DNA from: Dyella_B sp036746095
Lineage (GTDB): Bacteria; Pseudomonadota; Gammaproteobacteria; Xanthomonadales; Rhodanobacteraceae
Length of the DNA stretch: 64,000 nucleotides
Assembly: GCF_036746095.1 (NCBI RefSeq)
Contig: NZ_DAIOEU010000001.1
Span: 186,001-250,000, forward strand
Direction of reading: 5' to 3'
Shown piece by piece: positions 43,475 to 53,053 of the stretch. The number at the start of each line of letters is the position of its first letter. Positions within the stretch are counted from its first letter, which is position 1. A program made the position numbers and the translations under genes. The notes under the pieces are model-generated. The model was not told where the DNA came from. It was given only the letters and a program-made list of their open reading frames with translations, and searched no databases.

Positions 43475-43839
43475 AATGTTCCATTTATTCTCTTATTTAT
43501 ATCGCGAGCCGGGGGGGCGACCCCCGACCTGCAGGCCTTTAGATTCCTAGAATGCTCGCAAAAGTCATAGCGACCTCCCGCAAAGACGAAGCCAGAAGAT
43601 TTCATGCACATATACATCTCTGCAAACTCTTCTTGTGTTACAGCTTTCCCAGCCTGCCATTGCGCCGCTTGGTACGGACTTGGATAGCCACATTCAAGCA
43701 TGGCTTTTTTTACGTTCAGGCTCGTAACATCTACTTTAGCCCAGCTCTCAAATTCTGGAGGAGGCGGCTGAAATGGCTCCCAACCAAGGCAACCTGAAAT
43801 ACATAGAGTAAGCAGTAACACTACCACTCGTACTTTCAT
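43438..43839 (-). CDS. cdiI: Small lipoprotein, candidate immunity protein of CdiA
   Basis: 133 residues; a signal ending in the lipobox CISGC (Cys 17) makes it a lipoprotein, probably periplasmic-facing. It contains several Cys (MLECGYP, MYMCMKSSGF, FCEHSRN, FCHAHS). Its ATG overlaps the CdiA stop codon (ATGA), with the strong ribosome site GGAGGAAG, the normal position of cdiI. A lipoprotein immunity factor is unusual for CDI but is known for secreted lipases of type VI systems. The symbol is positional. Function inferred, no family recognised. Confidence 0.68.
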   Translation of the reverse strand: MKVRVVVLLLTLCISGCLGWEPFQPPPPEFESWAKVDVTSLNVKKAMLECGYPSPYQAAQWQAGKAVTQEEFAEMYMCMKSSGFVFAGGRYDFCEHSRNLKACRSGVAPPARDINKRINGTFCHAHSNDPVCL

Positions 43840-46800
43840 TTGCTTCCTCCTGTAGCTTGAGCACTAGATGCCTTCTTATCAGGCGAATCAAGCCACAGTC
43901 CGCCACAAGCACTTGGGGCGGATGCCCCATAACAGTTGTGAGAGGTGTTCTTTCCACCAAGTGCCCGTAGCATTTCTTTCAACCGGCCGCTTCCATCGGG
44001 AAGCGTCCCGCCCGTGGGTGGATTGCTTCCGATAAAGAATAGCCCTCCCACTGGATCAGCAACATGATTCTCGAACATTAGCACCATGTTGCTGGGACGC
44101 GAAGGATCAGAAACACTGTTATAGCCCTGCAAGACACTTAGTAGCTTATCGGCAGCAGCAGCGTTATATGCGGGCCCAAAGAAGCTGACCGTAGTGTTTG
44201 AAAGCACCCCCTCCGATCCAGGCATCTTGGCGATGGATTTCAACGCATTGCCAACCGTCATAGAGCCTCTACTGTGACCATCAAGGTGCAAGCCCTCCTG
44301 ACCATAAAGAAGCATCATCGTTTTGACCTCTTGGGTAGCATTGGTCAATCCCAAGAAGTCGTTTTCAAGATTCTTCTGGTAACCGGCGATCAGCAACTCA
44401 GAGAGGCCGTTGCTTGCCTTTGGGAATGCAATGAAATATTGAGACCCATCGCCTGCCTGGCTGTGCTGATACGCGTAATTCTCGGCCGCCAGCTCATCGT
44501 TGAAGATACCGTTGTTGGCGATGTAGATCAGTCCATCTTTGCCAGGGTTGAGATTCATCTTCTCATCTTGGGTCAAAGGGCGCCCGAGTATTGGTTTGCC
44601 TTGCCCGTCTCGCAGAAGTTCTCCATTTTCGTCACGCTGCACTTCGTAGACGTTTGATGCATCCACGAACATCTTGCGATACGTCTCATCCGTGAAATGT
44701 GTACCCACCTGATAAACCAGGCTGTTCGCCGCCTGCTCAAACTCAGCATTCGCTTGCAGCTTGCCAAGATCTGGACGCGCCAACGCCGCCTGATCATCCA
44801 AGCTGGCGTCTCTGCTTATTCCTGCAATGGCTTCTTCAACGGTCTTACCTGTTAATGCCTTTTGCGCTTGCCCATCCGTGATGACGATAGTGCCATTGGC
44901 GATGGCGCTATGCGTGGTGCTGCTGTGGTTCTCGCTGTCACCGCCGCCACCCATTAGATTGCCCACAACGGTCTTACCAATAGCGTATTTGCTTCCGCTA
45001 AGTACGCTACTGTCGCTACCAAAGCTACTGATAGACGCCTTGCCGCTACTTTCGTTTTGAATGTCCTCATAGGTGAGCGTGCCAGTGGCCAAACTATTTT
45101 TGCTGGGATCAGCACTGCTGGCGATCACGCTTCCCATCAAGTGGGTGTTGCCGCCCACCGCGATATCGAAGCCGCCGCTACCCGCACTGATGCCGCTGAG
45201 GTCTGTGACGCCAGCGTAGTGGCTGCTGGATTTGTTCTGGTTGTAGCTAAAGCTGCCACCACCACCCATGCCGATGACCATGGAGCCGCCGATCTGCTGC
45301 TGTTTGCTGGCGAAGTCATCGGTGTCTTGCTCGCTTTGGATCAACAGGTTGTTGCCGACGTTGGCAAGTACCGTGTTGCCGGTGAACTGCGCCCCCTTGA
45401 TAGTGGTATCGTTACCACTGATCAGGGTGAGAGTGTCGTTCGCGTTGACGGTGCTGAGGGCGTGCGTGGTGCCATTGCCGTGCGCACTGCCTTTGCCCAT
45501 GGAGCCTTCGGCGTAAAAGCCAAAACCATTGCTGCCAATCTGCAGGCCAATGCCACCGCTGGCGTTCTTGTTACTGCTTTCCAGGCTATGGTTCTCGGCC
45601 TGGCTCAGGATATTGAGATTCTTGGCGGCGGCAAGTGCCACGTTCTGACCATCGATCTGGCTGCCAATGATGTTGAGATCGCCACCGGTGGCCGCGATGG
45701 TCACATTACCGTTGCTGTGGATACGACTGCCGTAAGCGGTCTCATCATGGGTGGTTGTACTACTGCTGGCGCTGCTTGCGCCAAGGCCGATGCGCAAGCT
45801 GATGCCTTGACTGACACTGGTTCCTTCCGATGCCGCAGCACTCGCTGAGTCCTGGTAGGCGTTATACGCCTCGTAGCCGGTATACGCGGCCTGGGTTGCA
45901 TACAGCGCTTTTACGCGATCGTCTTCGGTGTGATTGGCGGCCTGGGCGCGGCCATAGACACTCTGCGCAACGCCGGCCAAGCCGCCACCAAGCCCCAACG
46001 TGAGGCCAGCTTGCTGTTGCTTATAAGTCTGCGTGGTGTCCTGAGTGCCCACCGCCGCATCAATGGTCACATCCTTGCCCACGATCGCCGTACCGGTGTT
46101 GCTCAGCACATCACTACCGGTGATGTGGACGAGATTGCCGGCCGTCAACGTGACACCGCCGTTCAAGCTGCCGATCACGCTGCCTTGCGGGGTGGTGTCG
46201 GTTTCGGTGGTGCTCTGGCTCTCCTTGCTGCTACCGATCATCAAATTCAGGCCGCTGGTGAACACACCGCTGGTCTGGGTGGTTGTGTCGTGCTGCTCGC
46301 TGTGCGTGCTGGTGGCCGTGCCGATGTTGAGGTTATTACCGGCGGCCATCACGACGTCATCGTTCGCGACGATTTGCGCGGCTTGGGTGTTCACGTCGTG
46401 ACCGGCCGCGACGGTGACGGCATTGCCGCTGAGCAGGCTGCCGACGGCATAGCTGTCCTGCACGGCGTCGTGCGTGGTTGTGGTGGTGCTGCTGAGCAGG
46501 CCACCGCTGTGGGTCTTGGTGTTCTGCAAGGCGCTGTGGTTTTCCTGGCCGGCGTTGAGGTTGATGTCATTGCCGGCAGCGAGGGTGATGCCGCCGTTGC
46601 TGCTGGTGATGCTCGCGGCGACGGTGGTGAGATTGCTACCGGCGCTGATCGCCACGCCGTTGGTTGCATCCAGATTGGTGCCGCGCAGGGTTTCGTCGTA
46701 CTGCCCGGTGCTGACGATGGTTTTACCCTGGAACCCCTGCGTGGTTTTGCTCGTGCTGTCGGTGACCGCGTTGAGCACGATGTCGTGGCCAGCGCTGACG

Positions 46801-49800
46801 CCGAGCTGGTCGCCGGCCTTGATGTTTGCACCTTGGCTGATCAGGTCGTTGCCTGCCGCCAGGACGGCATTACCACCTGCTGTCACGGTGGTGACGGTGT
46901 GCGTGGTGCTGGCTTGGCCGTTGGCCTGCGTGCCGTTGCGTTCGGTATGCGTGGCAGCGTTGAGGTTGAGGTGGTTGCCGGCAATCAACTGCGCGTTGTT
47001 GCCGGCATGGATGGTGCTGGCCGTGGCGTTGAGGTCGTTGTTGGCCGCCAGGCCGAGGTTTTGGCCTGCGCTGACGTTCACCGCGTTGAGCGTGAGGTTG
47101 TTGCCCGCTTGCGCGGTGAGGTTGCCGATGGCGGTGATGTTTCCGCCGGTGGGCAGATCCAGTTTGGGCGCAGCGATCGCACCAAGGTTCAGGCCGCTCA
47201 CGTTGATGTCGCCAAGGTTCGCGCTGCTGGTGAGGTTATTGCCGGCCACCAATTGCACGTTGCCGCCCTGGATGCTGCCCACGTTGAGCAGGTCCTGCGC
47301 GGTTTGCACACTCAGGTTGCCGCCGGCGGCGAGGTTGCCCGCATTGAGCAGGTTGCCGGCCTTGAGGCTCGCATCCTGGCTCGCTTGAATCGTCCCGGTG
47401 TTGGTCAGGTTGCCACTGCTGTTCAACGTGACGGTGGTGCCTTCAATCACCGCACCGCTGGCCACGCTGTTGGCGGTTTTCTGGCTCAAGTACACGACCG
47501 GCACCAGCACGGATTCGCCGTTTACCTGTCCGCTGACCAGCCACACCATGTCTTGGGTGAGGCTCGCCACTTGATCGGGGGTGAGGGCTACGCCAACGGC
47601 CAAGTTGAACTGCTGCGCTTCCTCCATGCCCGCGTCCATCAGTGCCTTGTATTGCTCCAGCGCATCGCCGTTCCCGTCGAGGAAACGGCGGCCGGTGAGG
47701 CTGGTGAGCTGGTCCATCACCAATTGGGTTTCGTAGAAGGCATCGCCCAGGCGCTTCAAGGTGAGGTCGCCATCCAGCCCCAGGTGGCTCAACAGGTAAT
47801 CGCTGCCGAGGAAGCCGCTGTAGGTCGCAAAGCGCGGATCGGTTTCGACGAGGTAGGGACGGCCGCTGCCGGGGTTGAGGGTGTAGAGGCCGTTGCTGGG
47901 CAATTGCACGGGCAGCGGTCGATCGGGCGTGCCGACAAACTGGGAGCCGGGAGCAGGGCCCAGATTGCCCAGATTGCCGGGGTTGGCGTTGCCGCCGACG
48001 TTACCGGCGCCGCCACCACCCTTGCCGCTCAGGTTCAAGCCGCCGCCATTGCTGCCAAGACCCACGCCGCTGACCGGTTTGCCGTCGGCACCCACTTGCG
48101 TGTTGCTGATGTCGTGCGCGCTGATGTCCACCGCGTTGCCGGCACTCATGCGCGCATGGGCGTCGGGGCCGATGGCTTGCGTGATCCAGCTGGGGATTTG
48201 GCCATTGCCCAGCGCAATGGTGTCGGTGAAGGTCTGTTGCCCGTAGCCCATCCACGGGCCATCGATCCATTCGCGCGGGTCGTCCTGCAGTTGCTGCGTG
48301 GCGGATTGCTCGTTGAGGGTGGTGCGCACGGTACCGGTAGGCACGAAGGCAATGTTCCGCACAGTGTCCGCGCCGACGTTGCCGCCACCGTTGTGGCCAT
48401 CCTGCCCGTTGATGGTCAGGTTGTTGCCGGCGGCGATGGTGGATTTGTCGTTGAGCACGGAGCCGTGGATGGTGATGTTGCCACCGGCCAGGAGACGGCT
48501 TTCGGCGCTGGTGGCGTCGATGCGGGTGATGGAGGTGAGCGTTTCGGTGTAGATGCCCTGGAACGTGTTGGGCGAGCCATCGCCGAACGGATAGCCGGCA
48601 CAGCGCTGGTTGTCGGTGCTGGCGTTGAGGTTGTCGCAGAAGCGCTTGGCGATGGCGAACTCGCTGGAGTCGACGATCTGGCTGGGGTTGGCATCGTCCG
48701 GTGGCGTAATCGATCCGTGGTTGCCGGGGCCACCGTTCCACAGGTAACGCGCGAGGATATAGGTAGTGGTGTTTCGCGCCTGCTCGTCGGGCGTGAGGGT
48801 GTACACGGAGGTATCGAACACGCGTCGTTGGTTGGTGAACTGGTGGGTGGCGAGATAAATATTGCCCGCGGTTTCCATATCACCGGAAAGATTGAGGATC
48901 GACGCATTGCGCGCGCCGGATGCATCGGCGGCAATGGTGAGGTCGCCAAATGCCGAGTACAGCAAGGCATCGCGGTTGAGCACGTTGCCGGTGATGTACA
49001 GATGGACGTCGTTGACGGCGGCGATCAACGCGGTCTGGTAGGGGGTGTTGTCCGTCTGCTGCCCAAGATCGACACCATTGATGAGGTTGTTGGCGTTGAT
49101 GGTGATGGCGTTGCCGATGATCGTGCCGGTGTTGGTGACATCGACGGCATTCAACGTCACCGTATCGCCTTCGAGGCGGCCGTCGTTGGTTTGTGTGCCT
49201 GCGTTGAGGGTGGTGGCGGCGCTGTTGATCAGCGCGTCGGCCTGGTTGTCGACGCTGGCGGCGTTTACCGTCAAGGCGTTGACGGCCTGCAGCGTGGCGC
49301 CGCTGGCGTTGGTGAAGGCGCCGCCGACATTGAGCGTGACATCGTGATTGGCGAACAGGGTGTTGCCGGCAAGGTTGGCGTAGTCGCCGGCCAGGCTCAG
49401 GGCGAGGTCATTGCCAGCACGCAGGCGACCGACACCGTCGAAGGCGTTGAAGCTGGCGTTGACGTTGTTATTGGATGCGATGTCGCCGCCACTGTTATGC
49501 ACATTGCCAAGCAGCAGCGCGATATCACCGCCCGCACCGACGGAGCCGGCGGTGTTGTCCAAGGTGGCGCCGCTGTTGTTCCAATGGAGGTTGTTGACGC
49601 TATAAAGCGTGCCGTTCTGATTGGCGACGTAATCGCTTTGTAGCGTAAGGGTGTTGCCAGCCACCACGGTGCCGGCGGTGTTGGTGAGTTGGGCGACGTT
49701 GAGCGTTACATCGCCTTGGCCACCCAGGGTGCCGCCCGTATTGTTCACGGTGTTGCTGCTGACGAGGGTGTCGCCGTTGGCGGTGTTGGCGATGCGGCCC

Positions 49801-52800
49801 GATTGGTTGCTGAGCGACGCGGCGTTGAGCGTCAACGATGCGTTGCCCTGGCCGCTGCCGGCTTCCAGGCGGCCGTTGTCGTTGATCAACGTGCCGCCCA
49901 CCTGGGCGTCGACGCTTCCCAGCGCTTGCAGCGCGCCAGCGTTGGTGATGTTGCCTTGCGTGATCAGTGCGAGGTCGGTACCGGCGTAGATTTGGCCGGC
50001 ATTGCTGACGTCGCCCGCATTGAGCGTCACGCCATGGTTGCTGCCCAAGAAACCACTCGCGTCGTTACTGAGCAGCTGAGCGGTGATCGCCAGGTCGCCA
50101 GTCAGTGCCTTGATCTGGCCGTTACCGTTGATCAGGGCATTGGCGTCGATACGCGCATGGTTGGCTTGCAGCAGGCCGCCCTGATTGCCGAGTGTGCCGC
50201 CGAGCGAGGCTTGCAGCGTATCGGCCATCACGGTACCGCCCGCATTGCCGAAGTCGGCGCCGGTAAGCGTGGCGTTACCGGCCACACTCAGCGTGCCACC
50301 GTCGTTGTCCGTGGTGGTGCTGTCGAGCACGAGGTTGCCGTTGCCGACGATCTGGCCCTGCGCATTGGTCAACGCGCTGGTGGTAAGGGCGAGCGTGCCG
50401 GCGCCGGCGTGCTGGAGGGTGGCGTTCGTGTTGTCGAGGGTGGCAGCGGTGAGGGTGACGTTATGCGCGTTGCTGGCGAGCGTGCCGTCACGGTTGTCCA
50501 GCAGGCCGTCGATCGTGATCGAGGTGTCGCCCGTACCGGTTTGCAACAGCTGGCCGGCTTGATTGGCGAAGCTGCCAGCGTGCACGTTCAACTGGCCAGC
50601 CTGGAGCCGGCCTTGTGCATTGTTCATGGCCTGCGCCGCCTGGATGGCTAGACGGCCATTTGTGGCGAGGTCGCCGCCCGCGTGGTTGATGGCGCCCTGT
50701 GTGGCGGTGAGCGCGATATCGCCGCTCGCGCGCGTGGTGGCGCCGTGCAGGTCGAGCGCGCTGCCGCGGAACGTGAGGGCACCGGACGCGGCGTTCTGGC
50801 TGGTGGCCGTGAGCGCGCCTTGGGTGGCGACACTGAGCTGCGCGTTGCCGGTGAGGTTGCCATCCGCTTGCAGACCGGCGGCCAATGTGCCGGTGCTCGC
50901 CAGTTGGTCCGCCGTAATGGCGAGGTCGTTCTGTGCAGCCAAGGTACCGGAGCTGGTGAGCGTGCCGCCCACCTGCCATTGCGAGGCGCCACCGGCATAC
51001 GTCGTGCCGCTTAGCGTGGCGCTGCCATCCACGTGCGCGGTTTGCGAGCCATCGCTACGCAGGGCGCCGCTTTGGTCGAGTTGGCCGGCGTGCAGGCTTA
51101 GCGCTTGGCCGGCGTAGATCGTGCCGCTGGACTGCAGCAAACCGATGCTGTTGAGTGAGAAATCATCCGCCGCGTACAGCGTGCCGCTGCTGTTGGTGAT
51201 GCTTCCGGCACGCAAAGCCGCGTTGCTTGCGCTGATCCATTGACCCTGGGTGTTATCAAGCAGGCCACCGATCTGGGCGGTCGCCGTGCCGCTGGTCTGT
51301 ACCGTGCCGTACGCATTACGCCATGCGGCGGCTTGCGCATCGAGTTGAGCGGCCTGTATGGCACCGCCCGTGTTGTCGACGGTGCCTGCGCTGCGCACGG
51401 TGAGCGATCCATTGGCGGCGAGCGTGGCATGTTGGTGATCGATATCGCCGGCGGTGCTGGTCAGCGCCATATCGCTACCAGCCTGCGTTTGGGCATTCGA
51501 CAGGTCCAGCGTGCTGCCTTGCAGGGTGATGCTGCCTGCGGCGAGATTGCGGCCCGTGGCGCTGAGTTGATCGGAGGTAACCATGGCAAGCGCACCGCTG
51601 CCTTGCAGCGCGCCGTCGTTGGCGATACCTGCACCGAGCGTCCCGCTGGAGGTGAGCTGTTGTGCGCGCAGGTTGGCGTTGTTGGCGGCGGCGATGGTGC
51701 CGCTGTTGCCCAGGGTGCCTCCGGCAGTGAGGTTCACATCGCTGCCGCTGTAGAACGTACCTGCGTTGGTCAGATCGCCCGTCGTCGTGGCATCGATATG
51801 GCTTGCTTGCAGTGCGCCACTATTGCTGAGCGCACCAGTGTTGAGTGACAACGCACCGTTGCTCACCAGGGTGCCGCTGTTGTCCACGTTGCCGTTGGTT
51901 CGCACGGACAATGCGCCGCCCGATTGCAACACGCCGCTGTTGGCAAGCGAGCCGGCGTTGATCGCGAGGTTGCCGGCTGACGACGTGGTGCCGGTCAGTT
52001 GCAATTGACCCGCGCTATCGATGGTGAAGTCGCCGCTTTGCGTCGCCAACTGGCCCGCGTTGCGCACGCCGATGCCAGCCTCGGTGCCGATCAATCGAAT
52101 CTTGTTGGCGTACATGCCGCCCAGCGCGGCCGCGTCCACGCCGACTGCGGGAGTGGCCCCATCACCCGCGATCGTCTGTGTGGCCAGATCCGCATAACCC
52201 ACCTGATTCGCGCCGGTCACCACATTGAGATTATTGGCCCATACCTTGCCGTCGACGGCGAGGTTGCGTGCGATGAGATCCAGGCGATCAATGTTGGAGG
52301 CATTAAGGCCATCGCCATCGATGCTGATCGTGCCGCGCGTAGTGTGAAAAGCACTGAGTGAACCTTCGCCACCGAACACCGGCACACCGGTAGTCAGGGT
52401 CGCATGCGGAGTGTTGATGAAACCCGCCCCCGACACGCTGATGCCGTTCGGGTTGGCAATGATCACATCCGCGGCGTTACCGGCCACTTCCGTGTAGCCG
52501 CGCAGACGCGTGGGGTTGGTGGAGGTGACTTCGTTAACGATGATCTTCGCCGACTGGCCAGCCTGATAATTCGGATTGCCCGTGATGTAGCCTGCCAACT
52601 GGGTCTGCGACATGTTGGCCGCGTTGTTGAGAATCAGGCCCTGCTTGTCGACATTGAACTGGTGGTATTGGTTGTGCGACACGCCCGCGGCCGACGGCGC
52701 CACGATGTTGACCACTGGTGTGCCATTCGCCGCAACATCGACACCAGGATGATGCGCGCCGGCATTCGGGGCGGGAGTCACCTGTGCAGTAACCAGAACT

Positions 52801-52895
52801 GGTGTGTTCAACAGGGCGGTGAGTACAGCGGTGGTCAATGCATGAGGCTGCAGTTTGCGAAAAGAAGCCGGGGAAACACGACGCGGAGTCATCAT
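43836..52895 (-). CDS. cdiA: CdiA-like filamentous hemagglutinin exoprotein with C-terminal hydrolase toxin
   Basis: About 3,019 residues. ATG 52895 follows AAGGACAGG; an earlier GTG 52985 is less likely. A long signal peptide (to ~AQ 38) leads to the two-partner-secretion domain with the NPNGI motif (148-152). Then come long hemagglutinin repeats (LNAGDVSN, AAGNNLT types), a central non-repetitive region (GRPYLVETDPRFATYSGFLG), and further repeats. From ~2,700 the sequence leaves the family: the last ~318 residues form a C-terminal domain with LHLDGHSRGSMTVGNAL, a GxSxG elbow (Ser 2875) of an alpha/beta-hydrolase. No VENN motif is seen. Exported by CdiB at 53054; immunity probably the lipoprotein at 43438. 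Confidence 0.92.
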   Translation of the reverse strand: MMTPRRVSPASFRKLQPHALTTAVLTALLNTPVLVTAQVTPAPNAGAHHPGVDVAANGTPVVNIVAPSAAGVSHNQYHQFNVDKQGLILNNAANMSQTQLAGYITGNPNYQAGQSAKIIVNEVTSTNPTRLRGYTEVAGNAADVIIANPNGISVSGAGFINTPHATLTTGVPVFGGEGSLSAFHTTRGTISIDGDGLNASNIDRLDLIARNLAVDGKVWANNLNVVTGANQVGYADLATQTIAGDGATPAVGVDAAALGGMYANKIRLIGTEAGIGVRNAGQLATQSGDFTIDSAGQLQLTGTTSSAGNLAINAGSLANSGVLQSGGALSVRTNGNVDNSGTLVSNGALSLNTGALSNSGALQASHIDATTTGDLTNAGTFYSGSDVNLTAGGTLGNSGTIAAANNANLRAQQLTSSGTLGAGIANDGALQGSGALAMVTSDQLSATGRNLAAGSITLQGSTLDLSNAQTQAGSDMALTSTAGDIDHQHATLAANGSLTVRSAGTVDNTGGAIQAAQLDAQAAAWRNAYGTVQTSGTATAQIGGLLDNTQGQWISASNAALRAGSITNSSGTLYAADDFSLNSIGLLQSSGTIYAGQALSLHAGQLDQSGALRSDGSQTAHVDGSATLSGTTYAGGASQWQVGGTLTSSGTLAAQNDLAITADQLASTGTLAAGLQADGNLTGNAQLSVATQGALTATSQNAASGALTFRGSALDLHGATTRASGDIALTATQGAINHAGGDLATNGRLAIQAAQAMNNAQGRLQAGQLNVHAGSFANQAGQLLQTGTGDTSITIDGLLDNRDGTLASNAHNVTLTAATLDNTNATLQHAGAGTLALTTSALTNAQGQIVGNGNLVLDSTTTDNDGGTLSVAGNATLTGADFGNAGGTVMADTLQASLGGTLGNQGGLLQANHARIDANALINGNGQIKALTGDLAITAQLLSNDASGFLGSNHGVTLNAGDVSNAGQIYAGTDLALITQGNITNAGALQALGSVDAQVGGTLINDNGRLEAGSGQGNASLTLNAASLSNQSGRIANTANGDTLVSSNTVNNTGGTLGGQGDVTLNVAQLTNTAGTVVAGNTLTLQSDYVANQNGTLYSVNNLHWNNSGATLDNTAGSVGAGGDIALLLGNVHNSGGDIASNNNVNASFNAFDGVGRLRAGNDLALSLAGDYANLAGNTLFANHDVTLNVGGAFTNASGATLQAVNALTVNAASVDNQADALINSAATTLNAGTQTNDGRLEGDTVTLNAVDVTNTGTIIGNAITINANNLINGVDLGQQTDNTPYQTALIAAVNDVHLYITGNVLNRDALLYSAFGDLTIAADASGARNASILNLSGDMETAGNIYLATHQFTNQRRVFDTSVYTLTPDEQARNTTTYILARYLWNGGPGNHGSITPPDDANPSQIVDSSEFAIAKRFCDNLNASTDNQRCAGYPFGDGSPNTFQGIYTETLTSITRIDATSAESRLLAGGNITIHGSVLNDKSTIAAGNNLTINGQDGHNGGGNVGADTVRNIAFVPTGTVRTTLNEQSATQQLQDDPREWIDGPWMGYGQQTFTDTIALGNGQIPSWITQAIGPDAHARMSAGNAVDISAHDISNTQVGADGKPVSGVGLGSNGGGLNLSGKGGGGAGNVGGNANPGNLGNLGPAPGSQFVGTPDRPLPVQLPSNGLYTLNPGSGRPYLVETDPRFATYSGFLGSDYLLSHLGLDGDLTLKRLGDAFYETQLVMDQLTSLTGRRFLDGNGDALEQYKALMDAGMEEAQQFNLAVGVALTPDQVASLTQDMVWLVSGQVNGESVLVPVVYLSQKTANSVASGAVIEGTTVTLNSSGNLTNTGTIQASQDASLKAGNLLNAGNLAAGGNLSVQTAQDLLNVGSIQGGNVQLVAGNNLTSSANLGDINVSGLNLGAIAAPKLDLPTGGNITAIGNLTAQAGNNLTLNAVNVSAGQNLGLAANNDLNATASTIHAGNNAQLIAGNHLNLNAATHTERNGTQANGQASTTHTVTTVTAGGNAVLAAGNDLISQGANIKAGDQLGVSAGHDIVLNAVTDSTSKTTQGFQGKTIVSTGQYDETLRGTNLDATNGVAISAGSNLTTVAASITSSNGGITLAAGNDINLNAGQENHSALQNTKTHSGGLLSSTTTTTHDAVQDSYAVGSLLSGNAVTVAAGHDVNTQAAQIVANDDVVMAAGNNLNIGTATSTHSEQHDTTTQTSGVFTSGLNLMIGSSKESQSTTETDTTPQGSVIGSLNGGVTLTAGNLVHITGSDVLSNTGTAIVGKDVTIDAAVGTQDTTQTYKQQQAGLTLGLGGGLAGVAQSVYGRAQAANHTEDDRVKALYATQAAYTGYEAYNAYQDSASAAASEGTSVSQGISLRIGLGASSASSSTTTHDETAYGSRIHSNGNVTIAATGGDLNIIGSQIDGQNVALAAAKNLNILSQAENHSLESSNKNASGGIGLQIGSNGFGFYAEGSMGKGSAHGNGTTHALSTVNANDTLTLISGNDTTIKGAQFTGNTVLANVGNNLLIQSEQDTDDFASKQQQIGGSMVIGMGGGGSFSYNQNKSSSHYAGVTDLSGISAGSGGFDIAVGGNTHLMGSVIASSADPSKNSLATGTLTYEDIQNESSGKASISSFGSDSSVLSGSKYAIGKTVVGNLMGGGGDSENHSSTTHSAIANGTIVITDGQAQKALTGKTVEEAIAGISRDASLDDQAALARPDLGKLQANAEFEQAANSLVYQVGTHFTDETYRKMFVDASNVYEVQRDENGELLRDGQGKPILGRPLTQDEKMNLNPGKDGLIYIANNGIFNDELAAENYAYQHSQAGDGSQYFIAFPKASNGLSELLIAGYQKNLENDFLGLTNATQEVKTMMLLYGQEGLHLDGHSRGSMTVGNALKSIAKMPGSEGVLSNTTVSFFGPAYNAAAADKLLSVLQGYNSVSDPSRPSNMVLMFENHVADPVGGLFFIGSNPPTGGTLPDGSGRLKEMLRALGGKNTSHNCYGASAPSACGGLWLDSPDKKASSAQATGGSK

Positions 52896-53053
52896 CCTGT
52901 CCTTGATGAACAATCGAAACGAGTCAGGGAAATAAGGTTTTGCAACGGTAACAAGCACAACCATGCGGTTACGCACGGACGACACAAAATCAGCGAACGC
53001 CTACGTGAAAAATGAATCAAGAGCGCAAGACAAAACACGGCACATCACTCGCC

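Noticed and set aside
45930..49643. A 1,237-codon open frame on the + strand.
   Set aside because: It is wholly antisense to cdiA and reflects the GC-rich repetitive codons of that gene; no ribosome site, domain or signal was seen.
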